DNA of 45,601 nucleotides, taken from CAYMUB01 sp964393545. Its GTDB lineage: Bacteria; Patescibacteriota; Microgenomatia; Daviesbacterales; UBA10151. The notes beneath the pieces were generated by a model that did not search any database, was not told the origin of the DNA, and saw nothing but the letters and a program-made list of their open reading frames with translations. The position numbers and the translations under genes were made by a program. The stretch spans positions 1 to 45,601 of the forward strand of contig CAYMUB010000023.1 in NCBI GenBank assembly GCA_964393545.1, read 5' to 3'. Positions 9,562 to 16,142 of this stretch are shown here, in pieces; positions within the stretch are counted from its first letter, which is position 1, and each line of letters starts with the position of its first letter.

Positions 9562-9583
9562 TGCCCAAAAAGTATATTATAGT
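9555..9583 (+). promoter_or_regulatory. Promoter for the WecB-like gene, overlapping the -10 of the divergent operon
   Basis: Plus strand: TAGACA (9555-9560, 5 of 6 to TTGACA), 17 bp, TATAGT (9578-9583, 5 of 6 to TATAAT). The transcript start would be near 9590, 9 bases before ATG 9599. The same bases carry TATAAT for the minus strand (9581-9576), 14 bases before ATG 9561 of the AftD-like gene. Two divergent transcripts would therefore share one -10 region. This argues against the longer frame starting at 9551, which would place the promoter inside the gene. Confidence 0.6.
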
Positions 9584-9598
9584 GCTTCTATCTTAACA

Positions 9599-10717
9599 AT
9601 GGACACAAAACAAAAGAAAATATATTTTTTTATGGGGACAACAGCAGAATTTATTAAGCTTGCACCAATCATAAAAGAATTAAAAAAGAGAAATATAAAA
9701 TTAAAAATCATTACATCCGGTCAAAACCCTATTAATTTTAGTGACTTAAAAGGTTATATGGGTTTAGTAAAAGCAGATATAGCCCTTAAAGAAAAGCCTA
9801 GGAAATCCTCAATGCTTTTATTTTTGATGTGGGGCTTCAAATCCCTCTTTGAAGGAATTACTTCATTAAAAAAAGAGTTTCGAGGCTTAAATAAAAAAAA
9901 CTCATACTTTATTGTACATGGAGACACGATTTCCTCAACCATAGGATCTTTAATTGCAAAATTCCATGGTCTTAAGCTTATACATATAGAGTCCGGATTG
10001 CGTTCTTTTAGCTTTTTCGAACCATTTCCGGAAGAAATCTGCAGAGTAATAAACATGCGTCTTGCTGACATTCTTTTTTGCCCAAATCAATGGGCTATAA
10101 ATAATATAAAAACTTTTAAAGGAATAAAAATTGATACCAAACAAAATACGCTGGTCGAAACTTTTAGATGGGCAATGAAGGTTAATAAGCCAAGTTTGCG
10201 GTCTAGCAACCTTAAAAATTTAGATTTTAAAAAAAAATATAAAAAATATTTTATTTTATATATCCGCCGCCAGGAGCATTTATATTTTCAAAAAAAGTGG
10301 ACCGGAAAAATCATCAACACAATCTTAAGGAAAACCCCTGTTAATCTAAACTGTTTGTTTTCTGTACACTTTCTTAACAAAAATCTTATACCAGAAAATC
10401 TCACGCAGAATATACAAAACAAATTAATTACAATCGAGAAACTGCCTTATGCCAACTTTATGAAATTAATGAGCCAGGCTGAATTTATAGCCACTGATGG
10501 CTGTACTAACCAGGAAGAAGCCTCTTATATGGGATTGCCGATGCTCGCCTTAAGGAATAGAACGGAAAGAATAGAGGGCTTAGGTAAAAATGTAATTATA
10601 AGTTATGGCAATGAGCATATTATAAAAGATTTTCTTAAAAATTATAAAAAATATCGGCAACTTCCTCTTCGTTTCACAAAGCGTCCTTCAAAAATTATAG
10701 TTGATTATCTCTTTTAA
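9599..10717 (+). CDS. UDP-GlcNAc 2-epimerase (WecB)-like protein with altered active site
   Basis: A 372-residue protein counted from ATG 9599. An upstream in-frame ATG at 9551 is rejected because it overlaps the divergent gene and the promoter. WecB-fold signatures are clear: GTTAEFIKLAP (13-23), VHGDT (106-110), IHIESGLRS (128-136), PFPEE (142-146), and the UDP-binding ATDGCTNQEEASYMGLP (298-314) with NRTER. Canonical enzymes have GTRPE, whose Arg contacts UDP, and THRREN with a catalytic His; here these read GTTAE and YIRRQEH, so the Arg is replaced by Thr and the His is lost or shifted. It could be an epimerase with another substrate, a hydrolysing 2-epimerase, or a transferase-like relative. 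WecB-type enzymes make ManNAc-type sugars (or ManNAc3NAcA with WbpI). It is divergent from the AftD-like gene and convergent (1-base gap) with the membrane gene ending at 10719. Confidence 0.8.
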   Translation: MDTKQKKIYFFMGTTAEFIKLAPIIKELKKRNIKLKIITSGQNPINFSDLKGYMGLVKADIALKEKPRKSSMLLFLMWGFKSLFEGITSLKKEFRGLNKKNSYFIVHGDTISSTIGSLIAKFHGLKLIHIESGLRSFSFFEPFPEEICRVINMRLADILFCPNQWAINNIKTFKGIKIDTKQNTLVETFRWAMKVNKPSLRSSNLKNLDFKKKYKKYFILYIRRQEHLYFQKKWTGKIINTILRKTPVNLNCLFSVHFLNKNLIPENLTQNIQNKLITIEKLPYANFMKLMSQAEFIATDGCTNQEEASYMGLPMLALRNRTERIEGLGKNVIISYGNEHIIKDFLKNYKKYRQLPLRFTKRPSKIIVDYLF

Positions 10718-10718
10718 G

Positions 10719-12239
10719 CTAGTGGATACTACTACAGTCTACCTCCCTAAATTCTTCCCGTACTTTTTCTGAAATATTATCCACAATGTTCCCTCTTATA
10801 TTCCAGGCATGAAGGTGAGAAAGTGGTATTGTTCGGTTATCTTCATTATTACCGCATAAGTATCTTTTTACTACTCCGGGATCGGAAGTAGAAGCTGGCC
10901 ACATGTCACGACTCTTTATCCCTCTTCGTATCGCAAAGGGAATTTTAGCCTGAGAAATATCATTTACACTGGTCTTATCTTCTCCTTGAATAAAGAAAAT
11001 ACTATTCTCTTCACCTCTTGGTACATCTTTTTCAATTTTATCCCAAATTGGTTTTGTAACCGCGGTAGATCTATAATCTGATTGTCTCTCGAGAATTTGG
11101 TTTGACGTTAGTATATTACTAACAACTATAAGCAGTAGAAGTAAAAATTGCAGTGGGTTCTTTTTGACCTTCGTTAATATATATCCTAGAAAACATACTA
11201 ATCCAACAGCAGAAAGTGTAAGGTAACGGTGAGTCATCCCCAAAACTTGTCCATTTCCAATCATTTCCTGATTAGGTAATAACCAGTTGGGAAGGAAAAA
11301 AAGGGGTATCCAAAGTGAAAAAATTAGTAAAATTTTGAGTGATTCACTTCTTTTTTTGAAAAATTGTAAAATCAGGTAAATTGTTTGAAATAAAAATAGG
11401 TAGCCTGCAAGTCGGCCATAAATATTATCTGAAGATATTGCAAAGGTATTTTGGGATATTGGTATTACCCATCCTATAAGTAGATTGCCAATATTAGTAA
11501 GAAAATTATTTAATGATTTAAAGGGGTTTGCAAATACAAGACTCAGGCTATATGTTAGGGAGACACTACTTGAATAATAAAAATATTGCAAAATTAAGAA
11601 AAGGGTTATTAGGCTCACAACTAGAATAGATGTTCTTTTTATAGATTCATTTAATATTCTGGGATTTTGTAAAATTGATAAAATTTCCCAAAGAATAATC
11701 ACCAGGCTTCCAAAAAAACCCCTGGCAGGGTCACTCCAGACGCTAAATATCAGTAAGGCTAGTGCCAAAACAAAATTCTTTCTTGAAACCCAAAAATATA
11801 TTCCAAGACACAAAAAGGGAATTACTAAGGCTGAGGAATGTGCAGCAACCCAAGTAAATGAAGCCAAACCACCAACTGAGGAAGCATAGATTAATCCAGT
11901 TAAAAAAGTAGCTTTTTTTGATTTTGTTAAACCCCACATCATTATGCCAACGGATATTGCACTTAAAATTTTTAACAAAAACCCTACTATTTGCCAGTAA
12001 TAAGTATTAAACTGAAAAAATTTTGCGAGTATTAATTCTTCATAGATTACAATTGGATGCTGCATTTCCATAGGATTATTAATCATTGCTGGGTCAAAAA
12101 CCGCAAACCATAACTGTTCCCAATCTTCACCCCAAAAATCAAAACTAAATGCTCTCCAGAATGATAGAAAAGAAATTATAAAAATAAGGAGAATATAAAA
12201 CAGAACCTGGAATTTTTCGCTTTTAAATACTTCTGTCAT
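10719..12239 (-). CDS. GT-C-like membrane protein, divergent member of the four-copy family
   Basis: A 506-residue protein with about eleven hydrophobic helices and a C-terminal soluble tail of ~110 residues. After the first helix it has FDFWGEDWEQLWF (ED in the first external loop, as in GT-C enzymes). It then shows FLLKILSAIS (~85-95), WSDPARGFF, MTHRYLTLSAVG (~330-345), and the tail motif LHAWNIRGNIVDNISEKV near the C-terminus. The same order of motifs is found in the proteins at 23516, 25336 and 27980, so I treat the four as one family. The last gene of the 15368-to-10719 operon, it overlaps the transketolase half by 4 bases (ATGA). Likely role: adding a sugar from a lipid carrier outside the cell, or another membrane step in glycan assembly. 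No known family name is assigned; the GT-C idea is inference. Confidence 0.65.
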   Translation of the reverse strand: MTEVFKSEKFQVLFYILLIFIISFLSFWRAFSFDFWGEDWEQLWFAVFDPAMINNPMEMQHPIVIYEELILAKFFQFNTYYWQIVGFLLKILSAISVGIMMWGLTKSKKATFLTGLIYASSVGGLASFTWVAAHSSALVIPFLCLGIYFWVSRKNFVLALALLIFSVWSDPARGFFGSLVIILWEILSILQNPRILNESIKRTSILVVSLITLFLILQYFYYSSSVSLTYSLSLVFANPFKSLNNFLTNIGNLLIGWVIPISQNTFAISSDNIYGRLAGYLFLFQTIYLILQFFKKRSESLKILLIFSLWIPLFFLPNWLLPNQEMIGNGQVLGMTHRYLTLSAVGLVCFLGYILTKVKKNPLQFLLLLLIVVSNILTSNQILERQSDYRSTAVTKPIWDKIEKDVPRGEENSIFFIQGEDKTSVNDISQAKIPFAIRRGIKSRDMWPASTSDPGVVKRYLCGNNEDNRTIPLSHLHAWNIRGNIVDNISEKVREEFREVDCSSIH

Positions 12240-12748
12240 CTTTTCAGGTTAAGATACCAGGGTTTATCTTGGTTAATCATCTCTGCTATAAGTTCGGGAA
12301 GCTCTTCATTACTCTCAGGCCAATGGCTTTTTATATTACTTAGTATTTTCATAACTTTTCTATCCTCCTTAGACCAATGAGAGAAGCCTTCATGTTCATA
12401 ATTTTTATCTCTTCCTGAACCGACTAACTTAACAGAAATTTTTTCATGATTTATGTAGTTTCTAATTGTTTCAAAAGACCGGTAAAGCAAAAAAGTAGTA
12501 ATTGAATAGACAATTGGTATCTTATTCTGCAGGGCTAATCCTACACCAATTCCAACCATTGCCTGTTCGGATGCTCCGGCATTTATAAAGCGCTCAGGAA
12601 AATCTCTTTTTATAAAATCTAAAACATGATACCCCAAATCTCCTGTTATCACCCAAATGTTTTTATTTTTAACCATTTGGTTATAGAGTTCATATGCAAA
12701 GTAGCCCCTTTGTGAATTATGTCTAAATTTAACAGACAATTTTTTCAT
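12236..12748 (-). CDS. Transketolase second half, pyrimidine-binding domain only
   Basis: A 170-residue protein matching the central (Pyr) domain of transketolase. ITGDLGYHVLDFI and FINAGASEQAMVGIGVGLAL carry the conserved Glu that activates the thiamine diphosphate aminopyrimidine; IPIVYSITTFLLYRSFE follows in the usual place. Split transketolases normally have a second subunit of about 310 residues with Pyr plus a C-terminal domain; this one stops at WYLNLKR after the Pyr domain, so the C-terminal domain is missing, and no frameshifted remainder is seen because the next gene starts at once. It would form a TPP enzyme with the product of 12748-13470, whose stop overlaps this start by one base. 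In glycan loci such pairs probably move two-carbon units to make keto- or branched sugars. Exact reaction unknown. Confidence 0.85.
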   Translation of the reverse strand: MKKLSVKFRHNSQRGYFAYELYNQMVKNKNIWVITGDLGYHVLDFIKRDFPERFINAGASEQAMVGIGVGLALQNKIPIVYSITTFLLYRSFETIRNYINHEKISVKLVGSGRDKNYEHEGFSHWSKEDRKVMKILSNIKSHWPESNEELPELIAEMINQDKPWYLNLKR

Positions 12749-13470
12749 TAACTTATCTCCTTAAGTGCGCTTAGGTAATCTGACTCCTCCATGACTTTAT
12801 AATGAGCGTCTTGTCCCTTTAAAAAAGAGAAATATTCACTACTTGTTTTAGCAAATATTACCAGGGGTTTGATTTTATTTTTGGTTTTTAAAGCTTTTCT
12901 TAATTCCTCCCTATTATGACCTCCAGCTTTTATAACTTCGCAGCCAAAGGAGATAAACTTAGGATTTAAAGTCTCAACGTTTATTTGATCATATCCTCCG
13001 TAACCATTAGCGTTAATTACAATCTTAAGATTGTTTAACTTTTGTTCGGATGCTATTCTTAACGCTTCCCAAATACTTCCCTCTGTGCATTCCCCGTCTG
13101 AGGTTATACAGTATACGTTTTTACTTTTATCAGCTAGGGCTATACCTACTGCTATTGGTAACCCATGTCCTAGAGATCCTGTAGAAACGTAAATTCCATT
13201 ATCTATATCTCTATTGGGATGAACTCCATGTTTTATAAAAAGATCCTCAGCATTTTTTGTAATCCCATATTTTTCGAGTATTACATATAAAGCTAAGCCT
13301 GCATGTCCGTTTGATAAAACCACTACTTCATCATTTTTTCTAATGGAATATATGCAGTCTAAAATATCTAAAACACTAAAACTAGAACCAAGATGTCCTA
13401 ATTTATGTTTGTAACTAATTTCAATAATTCTTTTTATCAAGTCCTTCTTCCCCATTCCATTTTTACTCAT
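12748..13470 (-). CDS. Transketolase first half, thiamine diphosphate-binding domain
   Basis: A 240-residue protein equal to the N-terminal domain of transketolase. Motifs in order: GHLGSSFSVLDIL (~21-33), VVLSNGHAGLALY, GSLGHGLPIAVGIALADK (~98-115) and the diphosphate/Mg motif SDGECTEGSIWEAL continuing to VINANGYGG, a GDGE-to-N pattern with Ser for the first Gly. These bind Mg and the diphosphate of thiamine diphosphate. It pairs with the adjoining Pyr-domain protein (1-base overlap). The 41-base gap upstream holds a possible TAGAAT -10 box at 13485-13480. Neighbouring CapD-like dehydratase and SDR genes suggest it acts on a sugar or nucleotide-sugar in the glycan pathway rather than in central pentose metabolism, though the latter cannot be excluded in a genome with reduced metabolism. 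Confidence 0.88.
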   Translation of the reverse strand: MSKNGMGKKDLIKRIIEISYKHKLGHLGSSFSVLDILDCIYSIRKNDEVVVLSNGHAGLALYVILEKYGITKNAEDLFIKHGVHPNRDIDNGIYVSTGSLGHGLPIAVGIALADKSKNVYCITSDGECTEGSIWEALRIASEQKLNNLKIVINANGYGGYDQINVETLNPKFISFGCEVIKAGGHNREELRKALKTKNKIKPLVIFAKTSSEYFSFLKGQDAHYKVMEESDYLSALKEIS

Positions 13471-13479
13471 AACTTAAGA

Positions 13480-13485
13480 ATTCTA
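13480..13485 (-). promoter_or_regulatory. Possible internal -10 box before the transketolase genes
   Basis: Minus-strand TAGAAT at 13485-13480 lies 9 bases before ATG 13470, inside the 41-base gap after the SDR gene, predicting a leader of about 3 bases. No -35 match is seen, and the box could be chance in AT-rich DNA. The main source of transcription may be the promoter near 15395. Confidence 0.3.
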
Positions 13486-13511
13486 ACATATCCAAAACTA
13501 CGATTTAGATT

Positions 13512-14465
13512 TTAAGAGTACAATAAAGAATTTTTTTTAAACCATTTCACTGTTTGTTTTAAACCGGACTCTAAAGTAGTTTCTGGTTTCCATCCAAGAT
13601 GTTTTTTCACCAATTTAATACTTGCAATACGGCAGTTGGTATCAAATAATTGATCTTCAAAATTCCCCCATATTGGCTCAACATCAACTTTCATAACTTT
13701 TTGTATTAGAAAGAAAATCTCTTCAAGAGTCGTTTGCTTTCCTGATCCAATATTGAAAACACCCCCTATATGCCTTTTTTCTGTAGCAATAAAGTAAGCA
13801 TTAATCACATCATCAATAAACACAAAGTCTCTTTTAAAATTAGGTTTATTCAGACTAGGACTTTCTTTTTTTAGAAGTGACAAAATTATATTCGGAATAA
13901 GACGCCCCCTTGGTTCACAAAAACCATAGACCCCAAAAAGGCGCAAAGTTGTAATCGGTACATTTTTGGAAGTAGCTAAATAATTACTGTAAAGTGTCGC
14001 CCAGGCTTTGCTGACTCCATATGCTGTAACTGGACTCAAAACATCTTTTTCACTCATTGGCTTTTGATTTACTCCATACTCTGATGAAGTGCCGGTATTT
14101 ATAAAGACACTAAAACCTGTATTCAAACTAGCTCGAATTAAATTAAAAGTACCAATAATATTAGTTTCAACTATCTCTCTTTCATTATTCTCCTGATAAG
14201 GATATGCTCCATGGGTTGCTAAATGAAAAATAGTTTTAGGCTTTATTTTTTTTAAAAGCATAAATGTTTCTGTTTCATTCCTTAAATCAATCACATGTAC
14301 CGAAATTTTTTTCAAGACTTCTTTAATCCTCCAACTATTAGAACTTTTCCTTAAAATTAGATGTATTTTTTTAGGAGGAATTTTTTTCTTTATTAATCTA
14401 TATAGTAGGTTTGCTCCAACAAAACCGCTGGCACCGGTTATCAGAATTGGGGTATGGAGTTTCAT
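13512..14465 (-). CDS. Extended SDR NAD-dependent nucleotide-sugar epimerase/dehydratase
   Basis: A 317-residue cytoplasmic Rossmann protein. ITGASGFVGANLLYRLI (~9-25) is the GxxGxxG cofactor loop; FHLATHGAYPYQ (~80-91) is the strand-4 motif; NTGTSSEYG and YGVSKAW (~148-154) give the Ser/Thr-Tyr-Lys catalytic set (YxxxK); LRLFGVYGFCEPRGRLIP and RDFVFIDDVINAY fit nucleotide-sugar binding in the C-terminal part. This extended-SDR class includes GDP-mannose 4,6-dehydratases, UDP-glucose epimerases and 4-reductases such as CDP-abequose synthase; sequence alone does not choose between them. It follows a CapD-like 4,6-dehydratase by 6 bases, so a second step on a 4-keto-6-deoxy sugar is an attractive guess. 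Start ATG 14465. Confidence 0.85.
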   Translation of the reverse strand: MKLHTPILITGASGFVGANLLYRLIKKKIPPKKIHLILRKSSNSWRIKEVLKKISVHVIDLRNETETFMLLKKIKPKTIFHLATHGAYPYQENNEREIVETNIIGTFNLIRASLNTGFSVFINTGTSSEYGVNQKPMSEKDVLSPVTAYGVSKAWATLYSNYLATSKNVPITTLRLFGVYGFCEPRGRLIPNIILSLLKKESPSLNKPNFKRDFVFIDDVINAYFIATEKRHIGGVFNIGSGKQTTLEEIFFLIQKVMKVDVEPIWGNFEDQLFDTNCRIASIKLVKKHLGWKPETTLESGLKQTVKWFKKNSLLYS

Positions 14466-14471
14466 TAATCT

Positions 14472-15368
14472 TTAGTTAGCAGGACTAATTATATAAACAC
14501 CGTCTTTTTTTACGGCTCTTTTCTTTTCCTCTTTTGTCATCAGTTCCTCAAAAAGCTTCTCGCCTTTTCCGGCTTTTGTAAATTCAAGTCTCAGATTTTT
14601 TCCTGACAATTTGATCATCAGTTTAGCTAATTCCACAATTGAAACAGGCTCACCCATGTCCAGAACTATTACGTCACCTGCTTTGCCTATGATAGTAGCC
14701 CTGAGAATCAACTCGACCGCCTCGTAAATACCCATGAAAAACCGCCTCATCCTTTGATCTGTAATAGTTAGATTCCTTCCTTGAGCAATCTGTTTTTGGA
14801 AAATAGGCACTACACTCCCCCGAGACGCCATAACATTTCCAAAACGGATGACAATAAATTTCGTGACTTTGGCGCTGTTTGCTTCAGCACATATCTGTTC
14901 GCCTTCTTTTTTAGTCTTTCCCATAGCCGATGTTCCGTTTACAGCTTTATCTGTTGAAACAAAAATAAACTTCTCAACCTTATTTTTTATGGAAGCATCA
15001 ACCAAAATCTTGGTACCGTTAACATTGGTACGCAAAGCCTCCTCAGGAAATATCTCCATTAAAGAAACGTGTTTATAGGCTGCACAGTGATAAACAATAT
15101 CAGGCTTAATTTTGGAAAAAACCTCATTAATACGATCACTTTCCCTTATGCTGGCAATAACTAATTGAATTTTGCAAAGCTTTTTAATATCCTCTCCTAC
15201 ATCAAACAGTCCGCTTTCATCCTGATCAAGAAGAATAAGAGACTTTGGTTTTAGCTCAGCAATACGTCGAGAGAGTGCATTACCGATTGATCCGGCTGCA
15301 CCTGTTATTAAAATTTTTTTATCTTGAAGAAATTTGTTTAAAACTTTAGATTTTGTTGAGTTAGACAT
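14472..15368 (-). CDS. Soluble CapD/WbpM-like UDP-sugar 4,6-dehydratase
   Basis: A 298-residue protein equal to the catalytic domain of CapD/WbpM/FlaA1 proteins without the N-terminal membrane part. Motifs: ITGAAGSIGNALSRRI (~20-35, NAD(P) loop), LLDQDESGLFDV, YHCAAYKHVSLMEIFPEEA (~92-110), and STDKAVNGTSAMGKTK (~139-154). In the last one Met stands where classical SDRs have the catalytic Tyr, as is known for CapD/WbpM, and the Lys is kept. VIRFGNVMASRGSVVPIF and ITDQRMRRFFM complete the family pattern. These enzymes turn UDP-GlcNAc into a 4-keto-6-deoxy intermediate used for QuiNAc, FucNAc, bacillosamine or pseudaminic acid. It is the first gene of the minus operon to 10719; ATG 15368 lies 26 bases downstream of a TATAAT shared with the divergent GT2. 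Confidence 0.9.
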   Translation of the reverse strand: MSNSTKSKVLNKFLQDKKILITGAAGSIGNALSRRIAELKPKSLILLDQDESGLFDVGEDIKKLCKIQLVIASIRESDRINEVFSKIKPDIVYHCAAYKHVSLMEIFPEEALRTNVNGTKILVDASIKNKVEKFIFVSTDKAVNGTSAMGKTKKEGEQICAEANSAKVTKFIVIRFGNVMASRGSVVPIFQKQIAQGRNLTITDQRMRRFFMGIYEAVELILRATIIGKAGDVIVLDMGEPVSIVELAKLMIKLSGKNLRLEFTKAGKGEKLFEELMTKEEKKRAVKKDGVYIISPAN

Positions 15369-15394
15369 TTATGGGTCTTTGTGTAATTTTTGAT

Positions 15395-15404
15395 ATTATA
15401 TACT
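15395..15404. promoter_or_regulatory. Overlapping divergent -10 boxes between CapD-like and GT2 genes
   Basis: In the 52-base gap the sequence ATTATATACT holds TATAAT for the minus strand (15400-15395) and TATACT for the plus strand (15399-15404). Predicted transcript starts are near 15388 (minus, 20-base leader) and 15411 (plus, 10-base leader). No convincing -35 box for either. The arrangement resembles that at 9576-9583. Confidence 0.45.
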
Positions 15405-15420
15405 ACATATACACCAAAAT

Positions 15421-16140
15421 ATGAAGGGTTATCCAATCACAATACTTATTACAGCCTATAATGAAGAAAAGACAATCGCTAAATCAATTGCAGAAACCGA
15501 AAGTGCTCTCAAAAAATACACTAATGATTACGAGATGATCGCAATTAATGATGGCAGTATTGATAATACCGGCAAAATCCTAAACACAATTGCCAAAAAA
15601 AACAAAAAACTGAGAGCTGTCCACAACAAACAAAATAGAAATTTGGGGTTTAATATGAGACACGGGGTATCTTTAGCAAAAAAAGACTACTGTCTGGCAT
15701 TTGTTAATGCTGATGGTCCTCCAACCCCGAAGTCTTTCAAAAAATTGTTTTTTTCTGTAGGAAAAGAAGGATTAGTTTTGGGATATTCACCGGGTTTTGG
15801 GAAACGACACTTTTTTAGAAGATTTCTTTCTTGGGTATTTGTAAAAATAATGAATTTTTTATTTGGATTTAATATAAGGTATTATAACGGGCCGATAATA
15901 CTTAAAACCAAAGTTTGGCAAAATGTTCCAATGACAATAAATAGTTTTGCTTACATGGCAGAAGTTACAGCTACGCTTTTAAAAAGAGGATTAACCTACA
16001 CAGAAGTGCCAGTGTTTTTTTCCATACCTGAGCAAAAAGGACTTAATATTGCTATGCTGCGTCGCAATATTTGGGGAGTTGGAGTAGCAATTGCTTCAAT
16101 TTTCTGGAGAGTTAAAATAAAAAATAAGATATATACTTAA
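15421..16140 (+). CDS. GT2 glycosyltransferase, short DPM1-like form
   Basis: A 239-residue GT-A protein. ILITAYNEEKTIAKSI (~8-23), MIAINDGSIDNT (~40-51) and NLGFNMRHGVSLAKKDYC are the standard GT2 blocks; the divalent-metal motif that usually reads DADG is FVNADGPP (~91-98), with Asn for the first Asp. This single change may alter metal or nucleotide handling. IRYYNGPIILKT and the final arginine-rich helix are like polyprenyl-phosphate mannose/glucose synthases, but there is no clear C-terminal membrane pair, only a hydrophobic stretch near ~215-230. It is a single-gene plus unit, divergent from the CapD-like gene and convergent with the carbamoyltransferase (2-base gap). The sugar and acceptor are unknown. 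Confidence 0.82.
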   Translation: MKGYPITILITAYNEEKTIAKSIAETESALKKYTNDYEMIAINDGSIDNTGKILNTIAKKNKKLRAVHNKQNRNLGFNMRHGVSLAKKDYCLAFVNADGPPTPKSFKKLFFSVGKEGLVLGYSPGFGKRHFFRRFLSWVFVKIMNFLFGFNIRYYNGPIILKTKVWQNVPMTINSFAYMAEVTATLLKRGLTYTEVPVFFSIPEQKGLNIAMLRRNIWGVGVAIASIFWRVKIKNKIYT

Positions 16141-16142
16141 AG

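Noticed and set aside
9551..9598. In-frame upstream ATG extending the WecB-like protein by 16 residues
   Set aside because: It overlaps the divergent gene and the -35/-10 promoter; the extension lies before the first family strand.
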